Shown here: positions 17,048 to 25,977 of the stretch, piece after piece
Position numbering within the stretch: the stretch's first letter is position 1
Layout: each line of letters opens with the position of its first letter
From: JABWBH01 sp964526695
Lineage (GTDB): Bacteria > Planctomycetota > Phycisphaerae > UBA1845
Assembly: GCA_964526695.1 (NCBI GenBank)
Contig: CAZGJA010000039.1
Location: 1-64,000 of the forward strand
Reading direction: 5' to 3'
DNA length: 64,000 nucleotides
Position numbers and translations under genes: made by a program
Notes under the pieces: generated by a model
Database searches by the model: none
Told to the model about the DNA's origin: nothing
Seen by the model: the letters and a program-made list of their open reading frames with translations, nothing else

Positions 17048-17413
17048 GGTCCCAACGACCAGGTCCGAGTTTAACCACGGCCTGCTTACGGCGCCAGCGC
17101 CGGCTCGGAGAGCCGGCGGACCCTTGGCAGCTCAGAGAGCTGCCCCACCAGCGAGCGATTCGCTGCCGGCGGAGCGCAAGCCCCCTCAGGCACTTTTTTC
17201 CCTTGAAGCCCCGTTTGGATATCGGTCGATATGCCGAAGGTTATCGGACACCCGAGCGATCGGGCGGGGCTTCATCGGCCCCGCGCCGGGACCGATGAGC
17301 GGATAAACGCCGGTTCGACCAAGTCCGCGCAGCCGGGGGCGACGCCCGCGTCGTCTCCACCGCGCGCCCAGGCCGCGCCGACGGAGGATTCGCCATCCTC
17401 GGGAACAGCGTCT

Positions 17414-18619
17414 ATGCGCCATCAACACCTGCGGCTTGCGGCATTCATGATCGTCACAGCAGCTTTCATCGCAGCGCCGGCATGCATCACGACGGCGCCC
17501 TCCGGCCAAGTCGTTGAGTCGCAGCCCCCCCCGGCTCGGCTCGCCTCAACGGACGCGGAGCCGATCAGCCTCTTCGGAGACCTGCCGGAGCATTCGCTTG
17601 ACGAGTACCGCAGCGCGCCGGGCATCGCCCTGCGCCAGCACACCTTCACCGAAGAGGGCGCGGAATCCGATCCCGACATGGATCCCACCGGCCGATTCGT
17701 CCTCTATGCTTCCACGCGCCACAGCCTCCATCCCGATCTCTACCTTCAAGCCACCGACGGAGTGGCCGTCACGCAGCTCACGAGCGATCCCGCGTCCGAC
17801 GTGCAGCCCGCGCTCAGCCCCGACGGAAAGCGCATCGCCTTCGCCAGCGACCGCACGGGGGACTGGGACATCTGGGTCATCAACATCGACGGCACGCAGG
17901 CCGTCCAGGTGACGAGCGGTCCCGGCGACGATGTGCATCCAAGCTGGTCCGCGGACGGTCAACGCCTGGTGTATTCGACGCTGCCCCCCGGCGTGGGACA
18001 GTGGGAATTGTGGATCGCGGGAGCGGTGGCCGGCGGAGCGCGGCAGTTCATCGGGCATGGGCTTTTCCCGGAATGGTCCCCGGCGGGCGACACGATCCTG
18101 TTCCAGCGGGCGCGCGAGCGCGGCAGCCGCTGGTTTTCGATCTGGACCCTCACCCTGGTTGAGGGCGAGCCTCGATATCCCACGGAAATCGCCGCCTCGT
18201 CGAAGTTCGCCATGATCGCCCCGACCTGGAGCACGGACGGAACTGCCATCGCCTTCACCAGCGTCGGCGCCGCCGCGTTCGACGGGGTGAGCGCGCCGGG
18301 CGACGAAGAAGCTCAACCCGCAACTTCCGCCGTCAGCGACGTCTGGGTCGTCCAGCTCGACGGCCGCGGGCGGCGACAGATGACCGACGGGCGCGGGACG
18401 AATCAGTCGCCGGTCTTCGGCAGCGACGGGCGGTTGTACTTCGTGTCCGATCGCGCGGGCACGCCGAACGTATGGTCGCTGCCGCTGACGGCGTCGCCGG
18501 CGGGCGATTCGGCGCGGCTGACGGCCTTCGGCGAAGACGAACACGTGGAGAAAGGCGAAGTTATCGAAGCTTCGCATCACGGCAGCGCGCCGTCATCTTC
18601 AGGCGCGCATGGGGAATGA
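17414..18619 (+). CDS. TolB-like beta-propeller lipoprotein
   Basis: A 401-residue exported lipoprotein: signal peptide MRHQHLRLAAFMIVTAAF with lipobox IAAPAC. The mature part is a six-bladed propeller with PD40/WD40-like repeats as in TolB: SPDGKRIAFASDRTGDWDIW, WSADGQRLVYST, WSPAGDTILFQRA, WSTDGTAIAFTS and FGSDGRLYFVSDRAGTPN. TolB proteins link the outer membrane to the Tol-Pal complex; this one is a family relative and not shown to be TolB. The last four bases overlap the next gene (ATGA), so the two are translationally coupled and their products may act together. Confidence 0.85.
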   Translation: MRHQHLRLAAFMIVTAAFIAAPACITTAPSGQVVESQPPPARLASTDAEPISLFGDLPEHSLDEYRSAPGIALRQHTFTEEGAESDPDMDPTGRFVLYASTRHSLHPDLYLQATDGVAVTQLTSDPASDVQPALSPDGKRIAFASDRTGDWDIWVINIDGTQAVQVTSGPGDDVHPSWSADGQRLVYSTLPPGVGQWELWIAGAVAGGARQFIGHGLFPEWSPAGDTILFQRARERGSRWFSIWTLTLVEGEPRYPTEIAASSKFAMIAPTWSTDGTAIAFTSVGAAAFDGVSAPGDEEAQPATSAVSDVWVVQLDGRGRRQMTDGRGTNQSPVFGSDGRLYFVSDRAGTPNVWSLPLTASPAGDSARLTAFGEDEHVEKGEVIEASHHGSAPSSSGAHGE

Positions 18620-19413
18620 CGATGATCTTGGAGAATCATGGACGATTCGCTCGATGGGTCTGCCGGTTGATCCTGCCGACGGTCCTTCTGAGCCTCAGCC
18701 AGGCGGGCTGTGCGCAGCGCCACGTGGGTCCGGGGCTGATCGCCAATCAGCGGCTCGGGTCGATCACGATCGCCGTGGCGCCGGCCATCAACGAAAGCGG
18801 TTCGACGGATTTCGATCCGGAGCACTTCGCCGACGAGATGGCCAACGAGCTGGGATACGTGGACGGGATCAACGTGGTGCCCGTCAGCCGCGTGCTCGAC
18901 GTGATGCGTGAGCACGGGTGGGACCAGGTGGAAAGCGCCGCACACGCGCTTCAGATCGCGGATCTGCTGGGAGCGGACGCGATGCTGGTGTTCGCGGTGA
19001 CGACGTACAACGCCTACGACCCGCCGAGAATCGGCGTGGCGGCGCAGTTGTTCGGGCGTGGCCGGGACGGCGGAAGCCGCCTCGATCCGGTGAAGCTGTC
19101 GCAAAGCGCGGCCTCGACGGAGTCGCCGCGGCGCGATGAACAGGGCGTGCTCGCCCAGGCGGCGCGCGTGTTCGATGCGTCCCATGAGGACCTGATCCGG
19201 GACCTCAAGGGGTACGCCGCGGAGCGCAACGCGGGCGACAACCCGTACGGGTATCGATGGTATGTGATCAGTCAGCGTCGGTTCATGCAGTACTGCTGCA
19301 ACGCGACGATTCGACTGTTGCTGGCGGACGGAACGGACGGAGCCGTGACCGTGAAGGCTCAAAGGAATGGGCCGCGGGAGAAGCCGGAGCAGAAGGCTCT
19401 GGCCGCCCGCTGA
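18616..19413 (+). CDS. CsgG/LpoB-like lipoprotein
   Basis: A 265-residue lipoprotein (leader ends LSQAGC). The first mature section, ITIAVAPAINESGSTDFDPE followed by FADEMANELGYVDGINVVPV and a hydrophobic LGADAMLVFAVTTY strand, resembles the nucleotide-free Rossmann-like fold shared by CsgG, LpoB and related envelope lipoproteins. Some act as outer-membrane secretion pores or as activators of cell-wall synthases; which applies here cannot be told. It overlaps the upstream propeller gene by four bases, a conserved-operon type of arrangement. The C-terminal 70 residues (VTVKAQRNGPREKPEQ) are basic and probably disordered. Confidence 0.65.
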   Translation: MTMILENHGRFARWVCRLILPTVLLSLSQAGCAQRHVGPGLIANQRLGSITIAVAPAINESGSTDFDPEHFADEMANELGYVDGINVVPVSRVLDVMREHGWDQVESAAHALQIADLLGADAMLVFAVTTYNAYDPPRIGVAAQLFGRGRDGGSRLDPVKLSQSAASTESPRRDEQGVLAQAARVFDASHEDLIRDLKGYAAERNAGDNPYGYRWYVISQRRFMQYCCNATIRLLLADGTDGAVTVKAQRNGPREKPEQKALAAR

Positions 19414-19431
19414 CTACGGAAGGCGTCTGGC

Positions 19432-19638
19432 ATGAGCGTGATTCGGCAACTATCATTGGTGAAGGGCTCGCAGCGCTTCATCTTCCGCTACCCGGCCGGT
19501 CGCGAAGCCGACGTCATTGACGCCTTTGCCCGCATCGCGGGGTCGCCGGACACGGAGTTCGACTGGTTCGACGCCGCGGTGCTCTCGTATCAGATGGGTC
19601 GACGTTTGGAGACGGAGCTCGATCAAGTCGTCCAATAG
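19432..19638 (+). CDS. 68-residue protein of unknown function
   Basis: A short cytosolic-looking protein (MSVIRQLSLVKGSQRF, then IFRYPAGREADVIDAFARIA) with no signal peptide. GGAAGG lies upstream of the start, and the gene follows the lipoprotein pair after 18 bases, so it may share their transcript. The next gene is a tyrosine recombinase. The sequence is well structured and of normal composition, which supports a real gene. Function unknown. Confidence 0.6.
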   Translation: MSVIRQLSLVKGSQRFIFRYPAGREADVIDAFARIAGSPDTEFDWFDAAVLSYQMGRRLETELDQVVQ

Positions 19639-19727
19639 AGGTTTGGACGGGCGTGTACGATGCCCCTCGGTCCCATGACCCGGACCGGGCGAGTCAAGGT
19701 GCCTTTCGCCGAGTGTGTGCCAGACAA

Positions 19728-20741
19728 ATGAAAGACATCGCCTTGATTGACGAGTTCCTCAAGTACCTCAAGTTCGAGCGGCACTTCTCTCCGCACACCG
19801 CCAAGTGCTATGCCGCCGACCTCTTCCAGTTCTGCGCCTACATCCACGGCGACCTCGAGGCCGCCGCCGGACGGCAGAACTTCTCGCGCCCCATCGGCGC
19901 GCCGTCGGAGAACGGCACGGGGCTTGCGCCCGCGCCGCAGCCCGCCGCCACGGCCGTGCTCGTGGAAACCGCCGAGGGCCGACTGCTGGCGGTGGACACC
20001 GAGCGCGTCAAGGAGTTCCTCGCCTTCCTCGGCACGCAGAGCTACTCCAAGTCCACCACCGCGCGCAAGCTGGCGACGCTCCGCTCGTTCTACAAGTTCT
20101 GCCTGCGCCGCGGCTACATCGACAAGCATCCGCTCGCCACCATCCGCACGCCCAAGCAGGACAAGCGCCTGCCCAAGTGCCTCACGGTGGACGAGATCAA
20201 CACGCTGCTCTCCACGCCCGACGACGGCTCGCTGCTGGGAGCGCGCGACCGCGCCATGCTCGAAGTCGTGTACTCCACCGGGCTGCGCGTCAGCGAGCTG
20301 GTGGACCTCAACCGCAACGACGTGGACTTCACCGGTCAGGCCGTCCGCGTGCGCGGCAAGGGCAAGAAGCAGCGCGTCTCTCCGATCGGCCAGACGGCGC
20401 TGCACGCGCTGAAGAAGTACATCGGGATGCGCGACGCCGACCCGCGCAGCGCCACCTTCAACGCCGAGGCGCTCTTCGTCAACAAGCACGGGCAGCGGCT
20501 CAGCACGCGCAGCGTCCGCCGCAAGCTCGACAAGTACCTGCTGGAATGCGGCCTGGACCCGGCCATCAGCCCGCACACGCTGCGCCACAGCTTCGCCACG
20601 CACATGCTGGAAAACGGCGCGGACCTGCGCAGCGTCCAGGAAATGCTCGGCCACCGCTCGCTGTCCACGACGCAGATCTACACGCATCTGACCGCGCAGC
20701 GGCTGAAGACCGCTTACGACGAGGCGCATCCGCGCTCGTGA
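19728..20741 (+). CDS. XerC/XerD-family tyrosine recombinase
   Basis: A site-specific recombinase of 337 residues, probably the chromosome dimer resolution enzyme. The catalytic set is complete: Arg in YSTGLRVSELVDL, Lys in VRGKGKKQRV, His-x-x-Arg in HTLRHSFATHM, His in LGHRSLSTTQIYTHL and the nucleophile Tyr in the same block. The N-terminal SAM-like domain begins KDIALIDEFLKYLKFERHFS, but after the first helices it carries an insert of about 45 residues (AAAGRQNFSRPIGAPSENG ... VLVETAEGRLLAVDT) that is absent from normal Xer proteins. The start at 19728 is where homology begins; an earlier in-frame ATG at 19653 adds 25 unconserved residues. A strong terminator follows. Confidence 0.9.
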   Translation: MKDIALIDEFLKYLKFERHFSPHTAKCYAADLFQFCAYIHGDLEAAAGRQNFSRPIGAPSENGTGLAPAPQPAATAVLVETAEGRLLAVDTERVKEFLAFLGTQSYSKSTTARKLATLRSFYKFCLRRGYIDKHPLATIRTPKQDKRLPKCLTVDEINTLLSTPDDGSLLGARDRAMLEVVYSTGLRVSELVDLNRNDVDFTGQAVRVRGKGKKQRVSPIGQTALHALKKYIGMRDADPRSATFNAEALFVNKHGQRLSTRSVRRKLDKYLLECGLDPAISPHTLRHSFATHMLENGADLRSVQEMLGHRSLSTTQIYTHLTAQRLKTAYDEAHPRS

Positions 20742-20787
20742 GGCTCTAACCGGGCACGGAGCGGCTATCCCGAACCCTGACGAACGA

Positions 20788-20816
20788 AACGCCGGACACG
20801 TCCGGCGTTTTTCTTT
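20788..20816 (+). terminator. Rho-independent terminator after the Xer recombinase
   Basis: Stem AACGCCGGA / TCCGGCGTT with a CACG loop, followed by TTTTTCTTTT. It lies 46 bases after the stop codon. Confidence 0.9.
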
Positions 20817-20964
20817 TCGGCCCACCGGCGCCCGTCGTGACGAGATGCACGCGCCCGGTCTGAGTAGAACCGCAGATCGTGCTACCCTGTTTCGCCCGCG
20901 CCCGGTGACGGATGCTTTGGATCGCAACCCATCGTGGGCGGGAGCTTCTTGGGGGGTGAGTCGT

Positions 20965-21180
20965 CAGGGGCCGGCTTCAGCCGGGTGGTTCTTGCCGCCG
21001 CCTTCAGGCGGTGGGCGCGATCAAGCAGCCCGCCGTCAGCCGGACTTCAGCCGGCTTGCGCTCCCCGCCAGGCAAGCCCGGCTGAAGCCGGCTCACCTCA
21101 GGCGTTGAGCGCTCACCCCACCCGCTGAAGCGGGTGGCAAGCGCCGGTCGGCTGAAGCCGACCACGTCACGGCCCATCCG
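20965..21180. repeat. REP palindrome cluster (GCTTCAGCC type)
   Basis: At least six units: GCCGGCTTCAGCCGGG, GCCGCCTTCAGGCGGTGGG, CAGCCGGACTTCAGCCGG, CCCGGCTGAAGCCGG, CACCCGCTGAAGCGGGTGG and GGTCGGCTGAAGCCGACC. They match in core (CTTCAG/CTGAAG at the loop) the palindromes that flank the RAYT gene at 34360, so they are probably REP sequences mobilised by that enzyme or a relative. Confidence 0.8.
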
Positions 21181-21299
21181 CGAAACGAGATTCAAGGCGC
21201 ATTCCTTTGAGCGTTCCCGGATGTTCACGCGGGCGGCAAGGCGCACCCGTGAATCTCTCGGCGCCCCTTGCCGCCGTCACCGTGTCGGGGCACGATCAG

Positions 21300-24206
21300 A
21301 TGATTGCAGTGAAGCGAATCAAGGCAACATCCCTTCCGCCGGAATCCTCAGTTGAACCGCGCCCCGTCATCCGCGTCGTCGGCGCGCGCGAGCACAACCT
21401 TGCCAACATCTCCGTGGACATCCCCCGCGGGCGGCTGACCGTCATCACCGGCGTCTCCGGCTCGGGCAAGAGCACGCTGGCGTTCGACACGATCTACGCC
21501 GAGGGTCAGCGCCGCTACGTCGAGGCGCTGTCCACACATTCGCGCCAGTTCCTCGAGCAACTGCACAAGCCCGACGTGGACCGCATCGACGGGCTGCCCC
21601 CGACGCTGGCGGTCGAGCAGCGGCTCGTGGCCGGCGGGCCGCGGTCCACCGTGGCCACCGTCACCGAGATTCACGATTTCCTCCGAGTCCTCTACGCACG
21701 CGTGGGAACGCCCCACTGCTGGGTCTGTCAGCGCCCGATCCGCCGCTGGTCCGTCGCGGCCGTGGTGGACGCCATTCGCGCCAAGGCCGCCGGCGCACGA
21801 ATGCTCATCCTCGCGCCGATCCTGCGCGATCAACTCGGCGATCCCGCGACTCGCCTGGCGTCCGTGCTCAAACAAGGCTTCGTCCGCGTGCGCCTCGACG
21901 GCAAAGTCGCGCTGATCGAAGAGCTGCCCCCGCTGGATCCCGCCCGCGCGCACTCCATCGACGTGGTCGTGGACCGCCTCGCGCTGCGCGACGACGCCGG
22001 CCCGCGACTGGCGGAGAGCCTCGAGTCGGCCGCGCGGCTGGCAGGCGGGCGCATTCTGGTCGTGTTCGAGCGGGAGAGCGGGGCGTCGCAGGAGGAGTGG
22101 TTCAGCACGCGCTACGCCTGCCCGCTGCACGACGACGTCGCGCTGGACGAGCTTTCGCCGCGGATGTTCAGCTTCAACTCGCCGCACGGGGCCTGTTCGA
22201 CCTGCACGGGGCTGGGGACGGTGTTCGAGTTCGACGCGGAGCTGGTCGTGCCGGACGCGGAGGTCTCGCTGGCGAAAGGCGCGATCGCCCCGTGGCGACG
22301 AGGCGCGCGACGCAACCGGCGGGAGGTGGAGCGGCTCCTCGCCGATCTGTGCTCGCGGTTGCAAGTCGAGCCGGAGGCGCCGTTCCGCAATCTCCGCGAG
22401 GACGCGCGGCGCATCATCCTCGAAGGGACGACCGACGCCGACGCCCGGCGGCTCGACACGACGTTTGAGGGCGTGTTGCCCAGCCTGCGCCGCCAGTGGG
22501 ATTCCGCCCAGTCCGCTTCCGCCCGGCAGAAGCTGAACGTCTATCGCAGCGAACGCACCTGCCCGGCGTGCCTCGGCAAGCGGCTGGGTCTGCCCGCCCT
22601 CTCCGTGCAGGTCGCGAAGCGCAACATCGCCGACGCCTGCGGCCTGACCCTGGCCGAAGCCTTGAAGTTCTTCGATGGAGTGCGCATCGAAGGCGAGTGG
22701 CGCCCCGTGGCCGATCCGCTGCTGCGCGAGATTCGCCACCGCCTGCGGTTCCTTGTCGAAGTGGGCGTGGAGTATCTCAGCCTCGACCGCCCCAGCGAGA
22801 CGCTCTCCGGCGGCGAGGCGCAGCGCATCCGCCTCGCCACGCACATCGGTTCGGGGCTGGTCGGCGTGTGCTACGTGCTTGATGAGCCGACCGTCGGCCT
22901 GCACCCGCGCGACACCGCCCGGCTCGTGAAAACGTTCGATCAGCTTCGCCGGCAGGACAACACCGTCATCGTCGTCGAGCATGACGAGGACGTGATTGCC
23001 GCCGCGGACCACGTCATCGACATCGGGCCCGGGCCGGGCGAGCACGGCGGACGCCTTGTCGCGGCGGGTCCGGTGGAGGTCATCCGAGCCAACAAGGATT
23101 CGCTCACCGGGCGCTATCTCAGCGGCGACCTCGCCATTCCCGTCCCCGCTTCACGTCGCCCTGCGGACCCGACGCGCATGCTGACCCTCCGCGGCGCGCG
23201 GGCGAACAACCTCAAAGGCGTCACCGCGCGGATTCCGCTCGGGTGCCTGGTCTGTGTCACCGGCGTATCCGGCAGCGGCAAGAGCACGCTGGTCAATCAT
23301 GTCCTTCTCAAGGCGCTGCGACGCAGGCTCGACGGAACCGGCCCGCGACCCGGCGCGTTCGACGAGCTGCTCGGCGCCGAGCAGATCGACACCGTCATCC
23401 GCATCGACCAGACGCCGCTGGGACGCAGCGCCCGCAGCAACCCCGCGACCTACGTCGGCGTGTTCGACGACATCCGCGAGCTTTTTTCGCAGACGCGCGA
23501 AGCGAAAGTCCGCGGCTACGGCGCAAGCCGCTTCAGCTTCAACACGCAGGGCGGACGCTGCGAGGCCTGCACGGGGCAGGGCACGAAGCGCATCGAGATG
23601 CAGTTCCTCCCGGACGTGTTCATCACCTGCGAGTCCTGCGGCGGACGGCGGTTCAACCGGGAGACGCTCGAAGTGCGCTACCGCGGGCGCAGCATCGCCG
23701 ACGTGCTCGACCTGCGGGTCGAGGAGGCCGTGGCGTTCTTCTCCAATTTCACCCGGATTCGCCGCATGCTCGGCACGCTCAAGGCCGTGGGCATGGGGTA
23801 CGTCTCGCTGGGTCAGCCTTGCGACACGCTCTCCGGCGGCGAGGCGCAGCGCCTCAAGCTGGCGGCGGAGCTGGGCCGACCCGCGACGGAGCACACGCTC
23901 TACGTCCTCGACGAGCCGACGCGCGGGCTGCACGCGGCGGACGTGCACACGCTGTTGGGCGTGTTTGCGCAACTGCTCTCGAAGGGCAACACCGTGCTGG
24001 TCATCGAGCACCACCTCGACCTCATCAAGAGCGCCGACTGGGTGATCGACCTCGGTCCGGAAGGCGGCGAAGGCGGCGGCGAGATCGTGGCGGAAGGAAC
24101 GCCGGAGGAGATCGCCGCGTGTGCGACAAGCCACACGGGGGCATTCCTGAAGTCGCGCCTTGCGCGAGACAAAAGGGTCAAGCCAGTCCCGGAAGCGCCG
24201 TCATAG
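21300..24206 (+). CDS. uvrA: excinuclease ABC subunit A
   Basis: A full-length 968-residue DNA damage sensor of nucleotide excision repair, with two ABC ATPase modules. Half I has Walker A GVSGSGKST (51-59), LSGGEAQRIRLA and VLDEPTVGLHPRD; half II has GVSGSGKSTLVNHV, zinc-binding CEACTGQGT...CESCGGRR and LSGGEAQRLKLA. The first zinc site reads CPLH...CSTC, with one cysteine replaced by histidine. The start at 21300 (MIAVKRIKAT) gives normal N-terminal length; the open frame extends further upstream into repeat DNA. A second, half-length UvrA lies at 40164. UvrB and UvrC are not in the window. Confidence 0.95.
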   Translation: MIAVKRIKATSLPPESSVEPRPVIRVVGAREHNLANISVDIPRGRLTVITGVSGSGKSTLAFDTIYAEGQRRYVEALSTHSRQFLEQLHKPDVDRIDGLPPTLAVEQRLVAGGPRSTVATVTEIHDFLRVLYARVGTPHCWVCQRPIRRWSVAAVVDAIRAKAAGARMLILAPILRDQLGDPATRLASVLKQGFVRVRLDGKVALIEELPPLDPARAHSIDVVVDRLALRDDAGPRLAESLESAARLAGGRILVVFERESGASQEEWFSTRYACPLHDDVALDELSPRMFSFNSPHGACSTCTGLGTVFEFDAELVVPDAEVSLAKGAIAPWRRGARRNRREVERLLADLCSRLQVEPEAPFRNLREDARRIILEGTTDADARRLDTTFEGVLPSLRRQWDSAQSASARQKLNVYRSERTCPACLGKRLGLPALSVQVAKRNIADACGLTLAEALKFFDGVRIEGEWRPVADPLLREIRHRLRFLVEVGVEYLSLDRPSETLSGGEAQRIRLATHIGSGLVGVCYVLDEPTVGLHPRDTARLVKTFDQLRRQDNTVIVVEHDEDVIAAADHVIDIGPGPGEHGGRLVAAGPVEVIRANKDSLTGRYLSGDLAIPVPASRRPADPTRMLTLRGARANNLKGVTARIPLGCLVCVTGVSGSGKSTLVNHVLLKALRRRLDGTGPRPGAFDELLGAEQIDTVIRIDQTPLGRSARSNPATYVGVFDDIRELFSQTREAKVRGYGASRFSFNTQGGRCEACTGQGTKRIEMQFLPDVFITCESCGGRRFNRETLEVRYRGRSIADVLDLRVEEAVAFFSNFTRIRRMLGTLKAVGMGYVSLGQPCDTLSGGEAQRLKLAAELGRPATEHTLYVLDEPTRGLHAADVHTLLGVFAQLLSKGNTVLVIEHHLDLIKSADWVIDLGPEGGEGGGEIVAEGTPEEIAACATSHTGAFLKSRLARDKRVKPVPEAPS

Positions 24207-24332
24207 GCGCTGCTCTTCCGCAGGTCGATGGGGGCGTGCCCAGAAACCCGGGCACGGCATTTACAAGCCGGGGCCGACCGGGTTTTCTGCAGCGCCGCCG
24301 GGGGACGGCGCCTCCGTCATGCCGACTTGCTG

Positions 24333-24479
24333 GAACGAATGGCCGGATTGGGCGATGGAATGGGCGAATTGCCTGAAGAAATGGTCGACTTGCACGAAGG
24401 AATGGCCAGCTTGGCCGAAGGAATAGCCGGCTTGCACGAAGGAATGGCCGGCTTGGCCGAAGGAATGGCCGGCTTGGCT
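24333..24479 (+). repeat. 21-bp tandem repeat encoding heptads
   Basis: Seven units of 21 bp such as GAAGGAATGGCCGGCTTGGCC. In one plus frame they read EGMAGLA repeated, with Met and Leu four apart as in a coiled-coil heptad, and the frame ends right after with GAT TAA. The open frame can start at 24228 (85 residues), but it has no clear ribosome site, so a gene is not certain. Confidence 0.7.
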
Positions 24480-24494
24480 GATTAAATGTGTACG

Positions 24495-24830
24495 CTTGGC
24501 GTTGGCTTGATCCCCGCGGGGGATCCACGTGAGTAGCCGTGGGCGCAGCCCACGGGATGCGACGCACGAGTGAATTCAACCCCGCGAGGGGTTGTACGTT
24601 GGCCCCGGTGGCCGTGTGCACACGGGAGCCGAGGGTACGACCCCGCCGGGGTCGAATGGCGATGGGCCACGCCGACCGTGGGTTTCACCACGGCTATTCA
24701 CGTGGTTCCCCTTCGGGGAACAAACCCATCGGCGTATCCATCCATGCTCGCCGGTCGGCGCATCCATCCCTGCTGCCGGTCGGGGTATCCCGCCCTGTTC
24801 AGGGGTGTTCCGGCTGGATCCATGATTCCG
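24495..24830. repeat. cluster of GC-rich palindromes
   Basis: Repeated units include CCCCGCGGGGGATCCACGTG, CCGTGGGCGCAGCCCACGG, CCCCGCGAGGGGTTGTACG, ACCCCGCCGGGGTCGAATGG and CACGTGGTTCCCCTTCGGGG. Several share a hairpin followed by a GTACG or ATCC tail. This looks like another REP-like family, distinct from the CTTCAG type. Confidence 0.55.
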
Positions 24831-24987
24831 CGCAGCGCTCTGCATGCGAACGCGCGAACCGCCGCTTGGAGAGCGTCAGTGGGGGCGAGCAGGTGATGCC
24901 GTCGCATTCAATCTCGTGCCCGGAAGCATGGGCACACCCAGGGTAGAGCTCAAGGGCTTCTCAGATTTAAAGCCCCGACACATCACC

Positions 24988-25977
24988 CTACTCTTCGGAG
25001 ACCGAGACGATTCTCAGCTTGACCGGGTCCGGCTTACCGACCATGGTGACGCCCTCGGGGAGGAAGAAGTCCGGTTGGATGAACTGGTCTTCGCCCACGC
25101 GCTTCATCTCCTCCTCCCGCAGGTTGAGAACCCCGTAAGCAGGGGTTTGCGCCAGCTTGCGCAAAGCTTCGGGCGTTCCTTGAACGGTAATCTTGCGGGT
25201 GGCGACCGTGCCGCCGCTTTCGACTTCGAAGCGGATGCGTCGGTTGAGGTAATCGAAGCCGACGCAGGCCCGGATGGCGACAAGCCCCAGCTCGCGCGTT
25301 TCGAGCTTCTGTGCGGCGAGGCGACCGGTGACCTTGACGGCGCGCGGTTCACTCGTGGCACCTTCGCCGAAGGCCTCCAGCGGGACGGACACCCGGACGG
25401 AGAAGTCGCCGCCTTCACGAAGCTCGGCGAGGTTTTTTTCCAGAGGCAGGTCGATCGGCGGCACGCGACCGCCGAGGTCTTTCATGCGGGAATCCCAGAA
25501 CCTCACCTTGACCGTGCTGGATTCCAGCTCCGGGGGGATTTCATACGCCAGTCGCATCGGCTGGGCGATGGCGACGGGAACCTCCACCTCGATCCAGCGA
25601 TCGACGGCGACGACGGCATCAGCCGGGTGGATCGACTCGATGACGAGATCCTTGAGCGGTCCAGGCTCTTCGCGCAGCAGGGCGAGGAGGTCGGCGATCG
25701 GCTCGCGCGGGTTGGTGGGCCGGTCCGCGAGGCGCAGCGTGAGCGTCATCGTCTGCATGTCCTGAAGCGGCTGGACGGCCCGGCGCGGTCCGGACACGAC
25801 GACTTCGAACGGCTCCGTGCGGTCGAGGCGCACCACCATGCTGGAGTTCGCGTCGCGCGGCTCGAAGCGCAGCGAGACGTTGACCGTAGCGCTGACGACC
25901 TGAAGCTGGTCCGCGGTCACCCAGATGAGCAGCGTGAGAAAGCCGGTGATGCTAAGCAGCTTGACTTGGTTGATCAT
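24988..25977 (-). CDS. cdaR: YbbR-domain protein (CdaR-like)
   Basis: A 329-residue protein with one N-terminal membrane helix (MINQVKLLSITGFLTLLIWV) and YbbR-type repeats outside, starting ATVNVSLRFEPRDANSSMVV. YbbR/CdaR proteins bind and regulate the diadenylate cyclase CdaA, encoded immediately upstream. The start overlaps the cyclase gene by 26 bases, so translation is coupled. The open frame runs on into the cyclase gene, but that part is antiframe material. The symbol is inferred from the gene pair. Confidence 0.85.
   Translation of the reverse strand: MINQVKLLSITGFLTLLIWVTADQLQVVSATVNVSLRFEPRDANSSMVVRLDRTEPFEVVVSGPRRAVQPLQDMQTMTLTLRLADRPTNPREPIADLLALLREEPGPLKDLVIESIHPADAVVAVDRWIEVEVPVAIAQPMRLAYEIPPELESSTVKVRFWDSRMKDLGGRVPPIDLPLEKNLAELREGGDFSVRVSVPLEAFGEGATSEPRAVKVTGRLAAQKLETRELGLVAIRACVGFDYLNRRIRFEVESGGTVATRKITVQGTPEALRKLAQTPAYGVLNLREEEMKRVGEDQFIQPDFFLPEGVTMVGKPDPVKLRIVSVSEE

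Larger units (their letters stand above)
16818..17413. other. repeat-rich intergenic region
   Basis: Contains a CCCTCCCAGGGAGGGG palindrome (16828-16866), three CCCGCGCAGGCGGG-type hairpins (16945-17047) and a GGAGAGCCGGCGGACC/CAGAGAGCTGC stretch. An open frame continuous with the downstream lipoprotein covers the last 180 bases, but the signal peptide starts at 17414. Confidence 0.55.
20742..21299. other. intergenic region with REP cluster
   Basis: Starts with the Xer terminator, then carries a cluster of REP-like palindromes (20965-21180). The stretch upstream of the UvrA start shows no further gene. Confidence 0.6.
24207..24987. other. intergenic region with heptad repeat and palindromes
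   Basis: Contains the 21-bp tandem repeat (24333-24479) and a set of palindromic repeats (24495-24830) of the type CCCCGCGGGG and GACCCCGCCGGGGTC. A possible short frame over the 21-bp repeats is discussed in the findings. Confidence 0.5.

Noticed and set aside
21348..23045. 565-codon minus frame inside uvrA
   Set aside because: Antisense to uvrA; typical of long chance frames in GC-rich DNA.
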